64,000 nt of DNA from Gibbula magus (taxonomy: Eukaryota > Mollusca > Gastropoda > Trochida > Trochidae). How positions within the stretch are numbered: position 1 is the stretch's first letter; every line of letters starts with the position of its first letter. This document shows positions 9,800-23,958 of the stretch, piece after piece. Made by a program: the position numbers and the translations under genes. The DNA lies in the NCBI GenBank assembly GCA_936450465.1, contig OW388292.1, positions 28,346,368 through 28,410,367 of the forward strand. The letters are read 5' to 3'. Below the pieces are notes generated by a model. The model did not search any database. It saw only the letters and a list, made by a program, of their open reading frames with translations, and had not been told where the DNA came from.

Positions 9800-11400
9800 G
9801 CTATATCGGACTAATTATAATGAAAAGTGGATAGTCATATGGATTTCGAAGGTCATCGCGTGCAATTTATCCAACATACATGTAGATAATTTGAAAAACA
9901 ATATTTAGAGTTTCCAAGTTCTTTAATATATATTCTCAACCTGTGTGAAGTCACTATGTCCGTATACGACTAACTTTTACTTGAATAGTGAAAATACCAT
10001 ATTTACTCACGGTAGTAAACCTTTGCACCTGCCGCTGACTAGGTGCAACATTGCTTACGGTTGTAAAATATACATATATGCACATGCGTCCATGGGGCGA
10101 ATTTTGCTCATATGAGCAAATTTGCATATGTGTAATGATTTACTCATATGCAAACGCTCGCCGTATAATCAGGGCGTAACTCGGCTATACTTCGTGAATT
10201 TCGAAGTTTGAGACCATGTATTCATTATGTTCATAGATGTATTAAATATTGGACAAGGCTACTACATATGAAAACAAACCGTCATCCGAAGGCATTTTAT
10301 TTTAAAAGTCATATGACGACCATGCATATGGTGGTGTCAATTTTGGTGTCACTTTTTTATGGAGACTGGTTTCGTGTGAATCTCCCAATACTGTGGTGAC
10401 ATATAATTTTTTCCAATGCTTGAAACAACGATGTAAAGATATTCAGTATCAAATATGGCACAGCAAATTATATTCATCGTCCTATATTCAAACTTATTGT
10501 CACTTCAAGAATATTCTGGAACCAGAGCTTTACATTTTGGAACTTATTCCGAATAGACAATCGAACTTGAACGTACTATGTGTAAATTTAGATGCATGAG
10601 CCATAAACTTGATATCGAACTGTATCGACACGATACAAATGATACAATACTGATCTACTGAAATGTACAACATATAATAATGACGTCATTGAAAATGAAT
10701 ATAACCTTTAATAGTCTGTCCATATTATAACGAAAGTAGGAAATCATTGTTACCTTTATACTTTTATAGACATCAATCACATGAAAAGTTTAACTTGTTA
10801 ATAACTTCCAAAAATACTGAATGCTTAAATTTTTTCTTAAAGCGTAAAAACCTGTGTAAATAGTCACTTCGATGTCCATGTGCACCGAAAATTGTACATA
10901 CAATATTGTACTTTTGGCCATGAGGCCTTGAACATGAATAAACTTTCTTCTTCTTCAAACAACCTTATGTCGTCTTCAATGAACGTAAGTAGTGAAAAAT
11001 ATACTATGAATGAATATGACAACGGCGAATGATAATAAATGATTACTTTAGACAAAAACAACAACAAACTCACGTGTTGGTTGCCTCTGGTTAGAGACAC
11101 ATGTAGCTATCATAAACGAAATCTGTTTTCCTGGCAAAGCAAACATTTTCCAGGAAATGAAACAATTACAGAAAAGACATTATGCGATCGCTGCCTCTGG
11201 TTAGTGACAGACAGAATCGTTTTTAAGGGAGACGTTCTTTTCTCCAGGACGTTTTGCAAGAAAATCCAATGAAGTTCAATGTTCTGGGTGAAGGCAAAGA
11301 TAATCATGGTGATGGTAAAATATTTGCTGGTACGAGGCACTTTTACCATGCCCAGAAAGACATTTTATTCCTGCCTAAATTGTTCAATCTATTATATTGC
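9800..11400. other. Intergenic, palindrome cluster near 10.1 kb
   Basis: No gene is supported. The perfect 18-bp palindrome TTTGCTCATATGAGCAAA lies at 10103-10120. It is followed at once by TTTGCATATG, then by CTCATATGCAAA at about 10143, and by further CATATG words at about 10265-10330. ATTTGCAT-like words resemble POU octamer sites. The meaning is unknown. Confidence 0.4.
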
Positions 11401-11416
11401 TTAGTGGGTGGATACA

Positions 11417-11540
11417 ACCCTGGGAATAACTCTGAACTAACACATCAATTTCAGCTTGAGACGAAATCAATGGATGGCCCCTGGACAATTCGTTCATTTT
11501 GTAAACAGTGTACTGAGATGACGAATCCAGGTCACACAAG
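11417..11540 (-). repeat. Dispersed repeat R2, inverted copy
   Basis: The reverse complement of this segment aligns with 23410-23550 and 33470-33590. Shared words include GTACACTGTTTACA, AATTGTCCAGGGGCCAT, CATTGATTTCGTCTCAAGC and GAAATT-ATGTG. The short plus-strand frames across 11039-11547 fall partly in this repeat and are not taken as genes. Confidence 0.6.
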
Positions 11541-11549
11541 AAACTAGGA

Positions 11550-14500
11550 TTGGTAAAATCATTATTGACATAATCCTGATAATTAAAACATTGGAATCTG
11601 ATTTGAAATAGAGTTATATTTAAACCGTGTTTTTTTTTATCTGTCAAAAGTTATTCCCTTCTTCATTGTTGTGATACATTATTGTCAAACATCTGATGTT
11701 AACGCTTATCAACATACCATTTTTATGATTTAAGATTGTATAGATAAGAGATAAAGTTTTATTATTCTAAATGACTGAAGTACACTATTCTTAAATATTG
11801 TCAATCAATCAACCAATCCGTCACGTCATTACTTTGAAAATATATCCATTTGAAGGTAAAGACAATCATGGTGATGGTGATTAAAATAGTCATGTCATGA
11901 AGATCTTAACCAAAGTCATTGTGTTCTACAAAGACATTCGTTGGTGTAGAAATATTTCCTCCCAAATATATGGCACCCTTTAATAAGTGAAATTGAGTGC
12001 GATCAGTGCAACAATAAGTACACCTGATGGAATGGGCTATGTCCTTATACTACAGGTACTGCAGCATTCATCTATCATGTGTTTTCACGACTTGATATAA
12101 AACTGACATGACCATGTGTTACCACAGTAGTCACATACATGTATGTATCTATATCGCTCATGATTTACTGATTGCATGTCACTAATATGTGTATTGTGCA
12201 GTAACGTGGAGATGTAAACGCTAACAATCCATGTTTTCTTACACATAATGTTTCTTCCTTGAGAAAACTTAGTAACGTCAGTCGGGAGAAGCAACCCTCT
12301 GGAACATCAGTCATCGACTGAATACAGGTACAAGGAGGCAAGAAGGACATCGGTGTCCATCAAACAAATAAGATTAACCCACGAAAGCTCTGGAAGGGCT
12401 GAAAGGAACCACATTTTTAAACAAATTACTGACCCCATTGTAAACATACATGGTTATTTTGGGAGTATCAGATTACTTAATGTAACAAATTGGCACATAG
12501 ATGTGCTTAGGAGAAGGGCTTTGAAATTGTTCATTGATCCAAGAGATACAATCTAAATCGTTTTAGTGCTATAGATATACCTTCTCCAGGATCTCTATTG
12601 ACACATATACATGGCGTTTCATAATTTTTTTTTAAATCACATTTCAACAGGTCTCTTATTCTATAACATGAACATTAATGTAAGAAATATCCGAAAAGAT
12701 CTATATGTTAATTGATGTGAATTTTGATGTGTTGATGTATTAATGTTGTTAAAGCCTTTATTATTGAACAATTTACAACAACATACAAATGTAGTTGACA
12801 GAACATGTTTTCGAATTACCGAACCAACTCAATACCTTTGTAACAGCAATGTCTCTTTGATATAAACATATTTAGATATAGGTTCTGGTCTAGATCTTAA
12901 TTAATGATGGGAATCATGCTATTATCATAATCATAAAACATATATTATACATTTAATGCAATGTCATGGTTCACATACTGCACATTGTCCATGTAACAAA
13001 TTGGGTGGTATTGGTGAATAAAAAATATCATAGAAATGCATTTACTTATCTGACCCGCAATGTAGAGATCGGGTGTTTCCAAAAGAGAACCCTTATCGTT
13101 AAGCCATATTAATTATGGCGTATAATGTATCACTTGCATGTTGAACTCCACAGAACAATGGATACAACATAATACTCTAGATCTAGAGGTTGATTCCAAG
13201 AAAGTACTTATCGACCCACTATCCTCGAGATAGTGTACATGTGTTTTCATTTAAACTGAAGAGTCAGCATAAATCTGTAACAATGTTCAAACGGTATATT
13301 CCGTACATTTGCACGCCATAATATTATTCTTACAATATATGTTGAATATAAGTGCAAAGATTTCGAATACTGAATCCGTTTGAACATTTTACACATTCTA
13401 GTACCATGACTACATCTCAATGACATCTATTCGTATATTATCATTCTCCAGGTGTTTGTTTAACTCCTGAAATCAATGGTCTGCTCCAGGACACGACTTC
13501 AAGGACCCGATAATCAATCAAGAATCCGCTGATCTAGGCTTCATCACAGACACACATTCGTGAATCACAGCTTAGTTACAAAGCGAGTCTGGCTATAGTT
13601 GGTATATTCTGAGATTTCCACTTCAACCTGCTTACTGAAGTTATGAAATAAAAGTAAATTGTGAGAACATTTTGTCACTCCACTGAAGCTTTATGAATAT
13701 GTATAAGTTGATATGTTACTTATCTCCTTTTCTTGGAAGTACGGATGAATTGAATGTTTTATATGTTAATGTTACAAAACCAGGGCAAAATGTTTCCTTA
13801 ATGTTCAACATATTTCGAAATGCAGACCAGTAAAAACTGTACATTGCAATTCCAAACATTTCACTGTGATCATAATCGCTCCAGCTAGTCATATGCTGTA
13901 TTTGTTTTTCATGTTTGCACGTATTGCCATTTTGGCAAAATCAGAGTATTGACAACTTCGATATAGTATTGTATAAGTTCAATTGATATATTAGAAACCT
14001 GAAAGATAGGAACACAGCTGATTTAACACGAACCCATTGTTTGTTTGATTCTGCAATGAATGTTGCTAATACTTAAATAAAGTGATTCCATTTTTTTTCT
14101 AAAAAAGAGGGTGTGCTTCTCTTTGTCAACAATTGCATCACAGTATTCCAATAGTCTCAAATAATTTCTAACTTGAATGAGACCTTTGACAAGACAGTGA
14201 TCTTCATCAACCGTATTAAATTCAAACAGTGATTCTACCATGACATTGCTGGATACTCGATTCTGATTGGTTCTCCAGTAAAATCAAACGTGATCAATTC
14301 TGGATTGAACCTCCTCTGATTTTAGCGCCGCTTCACCGCGTGTTGACAAATCTACATTGTGACGTCACAATCTATCCGAACAAACGACCGATTTTAGGTG
14401 TGCTTTACTTGTTGAAATCAAAATAACTGATGCAATCAAATTAATTTTTCCTTTAGCGTGTTTTAGAGTTACATCAGATAGATTAGCAAGACAAACTGCG

Positions 14501-15770
14501 TCAGTATCAAGATCTATCCAAATAGCGACACTTGATGCAGTTGAGAAGGCGAGCAAACGCAATGTCATTGACGCAATGGTCAGCCGGATCATCGATACGG
14601 TTCGCGTTCGGTTTCAATTTTAAATTTACTCGCTATCAATCCAGTATAACATGTCTCTGATTTTCAAACACAGTAGGTTTATCTCCTAAATCAAAGCTGA
14701 TTACGTCTAAAACTAAAACACAACTGGTCTTACTTTCATCAAAACAACTTCCTTGTTTGGACTCTCAGATGAAAAACATTACTCTTGAATGATGTATTTA
14801 ATCATACTTCCTGGTCCTTTTCTTATTCCTGATAGTGTTATATTACAAGCTCAGAAACTAAAATAACCCTGTAACGATGACCCAATTAGGCTGAAGGAGG
14901 CTTTACAGAAGGATTTATAGGCCCTGAAATCGATGGGAGCTATTGATGTTGGCTCACCTATCAGACATGTAAGCGAAGGGTCAGAGCAATGAAACATTAG
15001 TAATTAAGTAGAAATAACGTTCAATAAAATAAATATAGGAAATCTTCTAGGACTGCAATATGCATGAATAAAGGTTGATTTTATAAATATATAGTTTCTG
15101 GTCAGGCAGTATGAACTGCACGTATAAAAAAGACGAATTCCAACTTCCTGCAAAATGCAAGTAAGTGAAAGGCTCGTGTTCCTTACTTTGCTCAATTCGA
15201 TGCCTTGTCCGTCGAAACAATTGTTTCTATCTCGGATCGCAATAGCCTGATCACGGTTATTAACTGAACGGTTTACAACAAGTAGCCCAATACGTTACAG
15301 CAGAAATACCTTGAAATACATTGAGAGGGTTCGAGCAAGTTTTAACAAACATTATCAAAACACTATTTAAATTTTGGCTTTTGATTGGACAATTGATTTT
15401 CCAAAAAGTTCACGAAACTTTATTACAGGAAGTATAACAACGCCTGATGGTTAAAGTTAACAAGCAATAGACTGCAGTAACGTCAAAATGCGAAACACAA
15501 CACACTATCCTGGAGCATGGCAAAAGATGAGCTAAAACTCTACTAGCACACATCTTCGTTACATACGGGAAGTTGAAATATGAAGTCTCACTCAGTCTAA
15601 AGAGGCACAGATGATATATATGTGTAAGCCTATATGTTCAGATTTCCTGTTGAAGATAGCGGATCGAATGTAAATCAGGAAACTTCTTCAACACAAAAAC
15701 ATGTCGCTTTTGTCATGTCTTTCGAATTCATTATCAATGCAAACAGTATGTCATACTCATGTTACCAAGG
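11550..15770. other. Long intergenic stretch
   Basis: No convincing gene. A second copy of a short motif AATCATGGTGATGGT occurs at about 11864 and 11304. Between 14023 and 14592 two minus-strand frames of 72 and 75 codons have a somewhat protein-like look but no splice or domain support. A TGACGTCA box lies at 14360-14367. Confidence 0.4.
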
Positions 15771-15779
15771 CAGTATATA

Positions 15780-16980
15780 CAGGCCTACCATACACACGGC
15801 ACACAAAACTGTACAAATATACCCTTAATCAGTTCACAAATTCCCACAAAAGTACGACAAACCTTCCTAAACTGAATTCCAATACTCGAAAACTGAATTC
15901 ATATCCTCTAAAACTCATTTCATATCCTCTAAAACTCATTTCATATCCCGAAAACTCGTTTCATATCCTCTAAAACGGACGACAAATCGCTTGAAAGGGA
16001 CATTTCGGCCGCAAAACGGACCACAAATCAACGGAACGGTCAACAAATCGCCTAGCAAAATGGCGGCTCGGCAACAAGACAAAGTAAAAGGAAGTGTTGT
16101 TTCCTCATACTACGACTCTTATCTTGTCAGGCTTGCAATTCTACACAGTTTGGAACCCAGAGAGACCAAATGGAGTAAATTTCGACTTGTTCAATTTTGT
16201 AGGTTAAAGCTATGCATCTAAGACGAAAAGGACTATATTTTGCACAATTATATCAATACATACCAGTTTATATTTATAATTCTTTGATATTTTGAATATT
16301 TGAATATTTGAATAACATTTATTTTGAATATTCCGGTAAATAAACAATATAAATATTCATTCTGCCTGGTTATTAAAGTTTACGAAGTTTCGATGTGTAC
16401 TTGTTTTTATTTGTAATTAAATTAATTATCGTAATTTTTATTATCTTTGACAACGATCAAGATTTACCAAATCATTTTGATTTTATGAATGAAGTCAACA
16501 TGAATATTTCAAATTTATGTTATTACTGGTATTCTTGATACATTGCTGAAAAAAGTCCTTTTAGTATTACATAGCATAGTAGTACATAGCTATAGCCTAC
16601 AAAAGTTACCCCAAAGTCGAACAACAAACCCCATTTGGTCGATCTGGGTACCAAAAATATGTAGAATCGCACTCCTGAGAATGAAATGTAAGGACATAGA
16701 TCTGAAGTTTATTACATTTAGGAGTTTGTGCACTATATATCGATGTATATATGTAGAAGATAAGAGTCATAGTCCCTTTCAAGCGATTTGTCGCCCGTTT
16801 AGAGGATATGAAATGAGTTTTCGAGGATATGAAATGAGTTTTAGAGGATATGAATTCAGTTTTCGAGGATTAGAATTCAGTTTAGGAAGGTTTGTCGTAC
16901 TATTGTGGGGATTTGTGATCTGATTAAGGGTATATTTGTACAGTTTTGAAGATTTGTGTGCCGTTTGTATGGTAGGCCTG
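15780..16980. mobile_element. 1.2-kb TIR element with subterminal tandem repeats
   Basis: The left arm 15780-16001 and right arm 16772-16980 are inverted copies of roughly 210-220 bp. The outer ends are CAGGCCTACCATAC and GTATGGTAGGCCTG. ATATA flanks both ends (15775-15779 and 16981-16985), a likely 5-bp target duplication. Inside each arm a unit of about 21 bp (TTTCATATCCTCTAAAACTC) is repeated about four times. The unique interior is about 770 bp, has no transposase and contains a possible captured exon at 16060-16202. The superfamily is not assigned. Confidence 0.8.
16060..16202 (+). other. Possible captured first exon inside the TIR element
   Basis: An ATG in good context (GCAAAATGG) opens a frame starting MAARQQDKVKGSVVSSYYDS. 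It runs 47 codons plus two bases to a weak donor, AG|GTTAAA, at 16202/16203. The composition (alanine start, basic, then mixed hydrophobic) looks like a genuine protein N-terminus and is unlike the surrounding AT-rich sequence. It may be host sequence captured by the element or a remnant of the element's own protein. Not recognised. Confidence 0.3.
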
Positions 16981-16999
16981 ATATAGGACTTGATCGGAT

Positions 17000-18790
17000 T
17001 GCATGTGAAGATGAGATTCAGCGAAAAGTAATTTGGCATATGAAGAGAACGAGTTAACATCTGTCAACTGGTACCAATCAAGGATTTGTTTTGCAAATGT
17101 AATACTCTTTATTGATCTAGTTTACCGTCGAACCGGTACAGTTTGAATGAAACGAAAATAGGATACATAATGTGAAAGTGTTTTAATTGACATAAAAGTT
17201 AATAAAATATATATAAATGATTACTTTTAACTCAGCAAACACAAAGTATATCCGATGACGTTCCAAGAATTTATCCCGAACGGTTTCATAATAACTAACA
17301 ATTAAAAGAGAAGTTATTATTCTAAAAACTTTTGGAATTGAAACGTCTTCAAATATAAAACAAAATTGCTAAAAGGATAGTCATGATTAGTCATGTGTTA
17401 AAATCTGCTTTAATTGAAGATCATATCTGGTTACGATAACAAATAACTAAATAACCAATACAGACAATTCCAATCTCTCATAGTAACGAAGTGATTGAAG
17501 TCGTTTTCATGGTCGCCTAAAAAATTTCAGATCACCACAATTGCATAATCAACACATCTTCGACACGAATTCCCCACACTTATAAAATCAATGAAACGCT
17601 GAACTGGTGTCCTCAACTTCTAACATTCTCCTTCATATACATTGATTGCCACTTAGTTTCCGAATCAATATACATCGCGCTTCTTAAATGATGCTGCAAA
17701 ACGTTCAACATATTCGATATGGGTTAAATAAGGCGTATAGATTTCTAAAGATACAGTTAGCATGACGTTGAAGGTTTTATTTAGAAACTTAAACGTCAGG
17801 AATGTTATGAAGAAGGAAACATTTAACAGAAAACCAACAATAATTTTTCCAAGTTTTTGAAAAGAATTTAGAATATTTCTTTCGTTTCGTTTTTTACTCT
17901 TCGGGATGTGACAACTGCTGTAAATGTAATTAACCGATATTGGGTTGGGACGACGATTTCCCCGACTCGGGTACCACTGAGACAGGTACTAATGTAACAT
18001 TGTGACGAAACAACTTCAGACTTCAACTGTGACGTCATGCAATATACGTACAGCGGTATCACATTGGTTCACTAACACAGTATAAACATCTATCATGAAA
18101 ACAATGTAAGTTTGGAAATCTTCCTCTCATTTATCCTTTCAATTCCTTAAAACACGGAACCAAAAAAATGAGATTTGCAATAACCAATTTTGCTCATTAG
18201 AAATAAAGAGTCAAGAGGGGTCTCCGGTTCCGGTTTCCAAATGTTCGTTTCAAAACTTTCAAACGACGAATGTCTTTAAATGTTTAAAATTAGATACTTT
18301 CGCCCGAAAATGATCAACTCACCCTAAAATACAGTGGCCGACCGTAAGTACCAGTAGTAATCGTCTTATGAGATATGTGTCAACGACCGCTTGTTTACTA
18401 TCAAGAGGGGGTGGGCAGAATCTACAACGTCGTTCTGATACGTCAAAATATGTGGTAATAAACATGTAGGACTTTACAATCACAGCTTACAGATAGAACT
18501 GAATATTAATCCAGACAAGTTTGATCAGATATGTCCATGAAGCAGTCTAATAGCTCTTATTAAACCAGTCCAAAATGTTCTAGTACATGATGGCCTATGG
18601 TTTGTGTACAATTTGAGATTACTTAGATGTTCAACCTGAGATGATAATCACTGAAGTCCTGATTAGCTACAGAGTCCATGGCTCTATGTCTGCATTAATG
18701 GTCCCGTGACATCCCTAATTCAACCTAAAAATAAAATAACAGTATAGATAAATTCTTCATATCCAGTGTTACATATAAGTGTATAAGTCT
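17000..18790. other. Intergenic, nothing recognised
   Basis: No gene, RNA or clear repeat. A single TGACGTCA occurs at 18030-18037. Confidence 0.4.
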
Positions 18791-18799
18791 CTATGCAGT

Positions 18800-21700
18800 C
18801 ACGGGGGGAAATTGATTGAGTATTCGGTCGGCAAGGTCATGTCATGGAACCAGCACAGTTTAGTACCTCAATGCCATTGTTCCCGAGAGTTCATCTAGCA
18901 AATTCCTTAAGTAGGAGAAAGTGGCTTTATAGTCAGCCGTCGCTTGGTAAAGCATAACTATCACAGCTCCGAGTATGTGGGCCGTGGTATACATTGGAGA
19001 GGTCAGAACAAGACGAACATACTAGAATGCCTGAGGAGGACCGACCACTGGAATATAGGTCAGATGTGGTTAATGACTGACCTGATCAGGAATGTACGGT
19101 TGATTGATCAATACCAAATACCAAGACCATTTAGTTTGTCCTTCACAAGTGTCTAAACGGAAGTTGTGAATCGAACTTGTCTCTGTTATTTATTGCTGTA
19201 TCAACATTATCATTGTAATGCAACCCACTGCTCAGTTGGTCAAGTTGTGACATTATTGTCTTGTAGAATTCCGATGTGTGGGTTAAACTGTAAAATACAA
19301 TACTTTGTACAGACTATTTTTTATTAACGTTCATAAAACAGTTTATAAAAGTTGGAATAGTTATCAAATCTGCGAGCAATAATTGAACATGTGTTAACGT
19401 TAATGTCGAATTATGTCAGATGATTTCACTCTTTTTGCTTGTATATTTTAAGAATAGTGTTCCGTGTACACTTTCCAAGATATCGTTGATCTCATCACAT
19501 CAGTAATCAAATTAATTAAACAGCCTAAATGAGCAATTACTGTCCAGCCAGTTGCCATTAATCTCTTCAAAGATTTTCATTTCACGAATTGGACGGTGAC
19601 ATCAAGCTCTGGATGTAACCTCTCATGACATCGAGGACTAAATATACAGATAACTCTAATGTTACACCCTGCATGATCAATGGTGTGTTTGTGTGTTGAT
19701 TGTTGATTGTTGCTTGTTTAAGTTTCAGCCATGTATTCCAGATCACCTGAGTGTCATCAATCTGTCATGTACATCTTACACAGGTAGGGAAAGTAATTTT
19801 TGTAATATTCCAAATGGAGAATCTGGTAAATTCCATCACTAGACTGCATGTAATTAAACGGTCGCCTAAGATAGATTAAATTTATGTATATCACTTGATA
19901 TAATCAGTAGCGTCATACTCAAACAACTAAATAGTATAGAAGACAATTATCTTAGTTTAGTCAATTTACTCTTTATCCAGTATAGTGAACAAGATTGAAT
20001 AAAAGTATCTTTCCTTTAGCCTTCAATAGCCGTCCCTCCTGTAGGAGATCCGAACGTCACTTTGCAACATTAAGTAATTTGATGTTCCCGAAATATCCAA
20101 CTATAATTACACTTGGAACAGTAATTGGTGTTTAGTTTGGTTTCCTGCTGCACTTTCAGAGAAGATTTCTATAAATTGAATTTGTTTGATGGACGTCAAT
20201 GCTACCCCGTCCTCTTAACTTCCATGAGTGCACGTGTACCAGGAAAATGTTTCTTTCACCACGAAGGGTGATGTACTAAGTGCTGAGTGGTTTACCTTTA
20301 AAATTATATTATTGGAACAAACACGAAATGTTAATGAATAAAATTATAATGAGCTATTAATATCTTAATAACTTAACTTTTACCATTACAAATAATATAT
20401 GTAGCAGGCCAACATAAAATGAAAAGAAAGAAAGGAAACATACGCCTCACGTATAACCGAATTGACCCCCAATATACAATGTTTTAATATGATCTATATA
20501 ACTCTGCACCATATGCAGATGTCGTACGTATAGCACATTTAAAAACGAAACTTATACATTGTATGTAATTGGGAATATCAACACTTTGATAAGGTTCTGC
20601 CAAATCTGGAAAGTATAGTCAATGAAGACTTCAATGATTTAGCATCTTCATTAACGAAATAAATTAAATCTAAGCTATGCTGACCCATTAGAGTTATAAT
20701 AAAACATAATAACTAATTAAGGAGAGGAAGTTTGAAAGTCAACATCGTTATCCAATTATTGGTTTCTTTCATCAGATTCGCTTCTAAAATACATCACAAA
20801 GATTTGCCTACTAGCCTAGTCAGTTATGATGTTACCAACAATAGCGGGTACATCGGACTCTTCAGATTAGGATATTCTCAAGATGCCTCATGTATGGGTT
20901 AACTGTAAGTTCATTATTGAGTTAATGCTCATAACTTTTATTTTTCGATTTGATGATTTTATAAAGGCTTCTCCAATAGAGACTCGCTCAATTTCTATAT
21001 CTTTATTTTGGCACGTAAAAGATGGTACATACAAGGTGTCAAAAATAAACTCAACTAACTACACCCCCCCCCCCCCCCCCTTTGTATAGAATAAGACAGA
21101 GCAAACCAGTTGCCAGATGTCTTTCGTGTCTAATTGTCAATTAAAACACCATTGGGCGTTTTGATCTTCAGATATGTGGAATTTGTAGATTCGAGGTCGT
21201 TCCTTCAGTGATTCATATGTGAAGGGGTGTGATTTAAATATGCATGTTATTGCCATATCTACATGTCATTTGCTTACTCTCTTTAAATGTCAATATCGAA
21301 AATTCATATATCAATATGGCAACATTTTTTATCACCTTCAATATTCAAAACTGAAATGTGATGCTATGTGCGCGTTACGATACTATTACTAGTCTTAATT
21401 AGACATTCTCAACATGAGAAAAGTAGACCTTGTGACAGATGTCTTTAAAGAAAAATGACTGAAGATGACATTTTAAGAAACCGCGGACTGAAATTGTAAT
21501 GGAAGTAATTTTTTACTAAAAATAATTATTGTCCTTGTGCCTAAACTACGAAATAAAATTTAGGTTACAAATATCTAAAACATCATTTTTGTTACTAAGC
21601 TGACTTTCACACATCAAAACATTTTTTATGTTGTAAAATAATAAAGTAACCGGTTGGTGAAATGTCATCCTTTTTTTCAAAAGATATTGAACAATATGTT

Positions 21701-23600
21701 AAAAAGGTTATAACATTAGATGTTTAAGGTATTTTAAAAAACATTTCAAGTTCAACCCGTTAATTAAACTCTTCTCTTTGTTTTATAGGGGTCATTACAG
21801 TTTACAATGACCAGATTTCGTCAAAAGGGTAATTTTATTGATTTTTTTGTTTTCAAACTTTGTGATTTTGAAGGTTCATAGTGCTGTTACTAGTAACTTC
21901 TGACTAAAAGGTAGATACTAAAGCTTGACTTGAAAGAATGGAACTACTCACATTACAGCACCCGATATTCATTTTATATTTCTCAGTTTAACATAACATT
22001 ATTTTAGAGATCAAAATATCAAAATTTTACAAATGCAAATATCCTAAAGAAGCGAAAGGTTACCTGAATGAATTTTCCTGCTAGATTATGATTCTCCTAT
22101 TCCATATGGTTACTTTTACTGACACATTGTCATCTCTTTTGTCAGGCAACCTTTGCTGGTGATCAACCGCGGGGTTGCTTAACCTTTTTCCATATGTATA
22201 TAAAATGTTGAAACAAGTAACAGTATCCCACTCCAAGTACGATTAATTGCAATTATGCCGATAATGAAGAATACATGCTTTTAAAAAGTTCACATTTTAT
22301 TGAAAGTGTTATGCATAAACTGTGAACTGATAAACAAACTAATTTATACAATTGAGGCTTATAACTCACTAGGATATCCATGTGCCAGTTATCAAATGAG
22401 CGCGGTTATCAAGTACAATCGAATTGTTTAAGGTCAGAAACACACAGGGTGAGAATGTTAACTGTATTTGTCTGAGAGTAACATGGATCTATTTATCAAA
22501 CAGGGAACGGTCTCAGTATTGACAGAGCCTAATGTGGCAAAACAACGCCAATCAGTCATGTTTAATGTTATCGATACAAATCAAAGAAATTATGAAATGT
22601 TGTAGCATTGAATAAATACTACTTTATCTATATCAATAAAAACACAAATTTCACAATTAACGAAATATAATCCGAAAAGTTGGTCTCACTATCACATGAT
22701 CATATTTGAATCATGTTTAATAAGACGGGAATAACAGCTGTCTTACATTGTCATTGCTATACTCAAATATAAGAGTAAGGCAGAGAAGTTATTGTGCTTT
22801 TATATTTCCCCGTTACATCACATGTAAGTATTTAGTTTTTTATTCTGTATGCAGTGGGGTCAACACAGTTTTCGGAGTGTCAATATTTCCTTTGCTCTTG
22901 CCAGTGGAGCCTGTCAATAGTAATTAGTTTCGCTGTCAGTTCATTTACTGAGCTATCGAAACATACGAACTCAAATAGGGCGACAATGCAACTGGACCTC
23001 TATCGGACTATAGATAAGATCAAAGGAAAATCGTTCACGTGGCACTGTGCTCATGTGTTGATACATTTTCTAACCCATGACACAAAGTAACTATGGATAC
23101 CGAATGTAAAAAAAACCTAGGATAGCTCATCAGTTTAAATATCCAATGGACATTATATTCAATTTATTTCATAAACTTAGTATACAATGACATGACTCCT
23201 TACTTTAAGGCATGTGACCCCGTTGATAAGATTCCAATACACCTTTATGTCAGATATGTTTTGTTGTCCTGTTCAACAGCTTTGCAACGAAAGTTTGACT
23301 TTGTTAACACATGTCACTCTGAATGCAGTTAAGGAAGTTTAGTGTCACAATATGCTTCAGTCCTATTAATAACCATGTACTGAATAAGGTCAACTAACGA
23401 TGATGTTTCTTGCGTGACCGACATTTATTTTGGCAACTCAGTACACTGTTTACAGTGTAGATTAATTGTCCAGGGGCCATGCATTGATTTCGTCTCAAGC
23501 CGAAATTAATGTGCTATTTCTAGCCCACGATTCCCATACTTACTTCCACTCGGCAACCAACCAACTATACCGAGTGTTGTACTTACGATATAGTTGCATG
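18800..23600 (+). repeat. Diverged duplicated region, long copy
   Basis: Three blocks match 31.9-33.6 kb in the same order and orientation. Around 18830-18990, CATTGTTCCCGAGAG and GTAGGAGAAAGTG correspond to 31950-32040. Around 20080-20215, TTCCCGAAATA and TGTTTAGTTTGGTTTCC correspond to 32570-32700. Around 23400-23550, CACTGTTTACAG and AATTGTCCAGGGGCCAT correspond to 33470-33590. Sequence between the blocks differs greatly in length. This is either an old segmental duplication or two copies of a long mobile element. Small frames inside (18944-19156, 20883-21089, 22854-23090) have no recognisable product. Confidence 0.5.
21064..21080 (+). repeat. Poly-C tract
   Basis: A run of about 17 cytosines, prone to slippage and possible length error in assembly. 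Confidence 0.8.
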
Positions 23601-23838
23601 TGTGTCATGACCATAATTCGTGGTGAATAAGGATATTGGCAATAAACATAAATTTGTACTATTCAGTTATCCCATTTAAGTAAAAAAATAATGTTTCAAT
23701 AATTTAACTTTCAATGATATGAACTATACAGAACATGTGTGTTTCTGGTTTTGTTTTAGATATTTTAAAGAAAAGCATCCTTTTACAAAGCACATTTGTA
23801 CACGGAAAATGTAATACAACACGACTAGTTCCATAACA

Positions 23839-23844
23839 TTTATT
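23839..23844 (-). terminator. Candidate polyadenylation signal for the galactosyltransferase
   Basis: TTTATT on the plus strand reads AATAAA on the minus strand about 330 bases past the stop codon. Placement is plausible and would put the SINE inside the 3' UTR. No other support. Confidence 0.3.
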
Positions 23845-23958
23845 GAACATCAGCTCCATTCAAAGGGACATTCATCTCCTTGATGACATATTCACATATA
23901 TATAGACATATATATTATTGTGATAGTGAAAACACACTGAGTGTTATTGTAAAGAGAA

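Noticed and set aside
11039..11547. Two overlapping plus-strand frames of 77 and 97 codons
   Set aside because: They overlap in different frames, lack domains and splice support, and partly fall in dispersed repeat R2.
14023..14592. Two neighbouring minus-strand frames of 72 and 75 codons
   Set aside because: The composition is mildly protein-like, but there are no splice sites, domains or shared frame. Not enough to call a gene.
15701..15973. 90-codon frame, with a similar 93-codon frame at 16779-17060 on the minus strand
   Set aside because: They are the two arms of the TIR element read in opposite directions, so their similarity reflects the inverted repeat and not related proteins.
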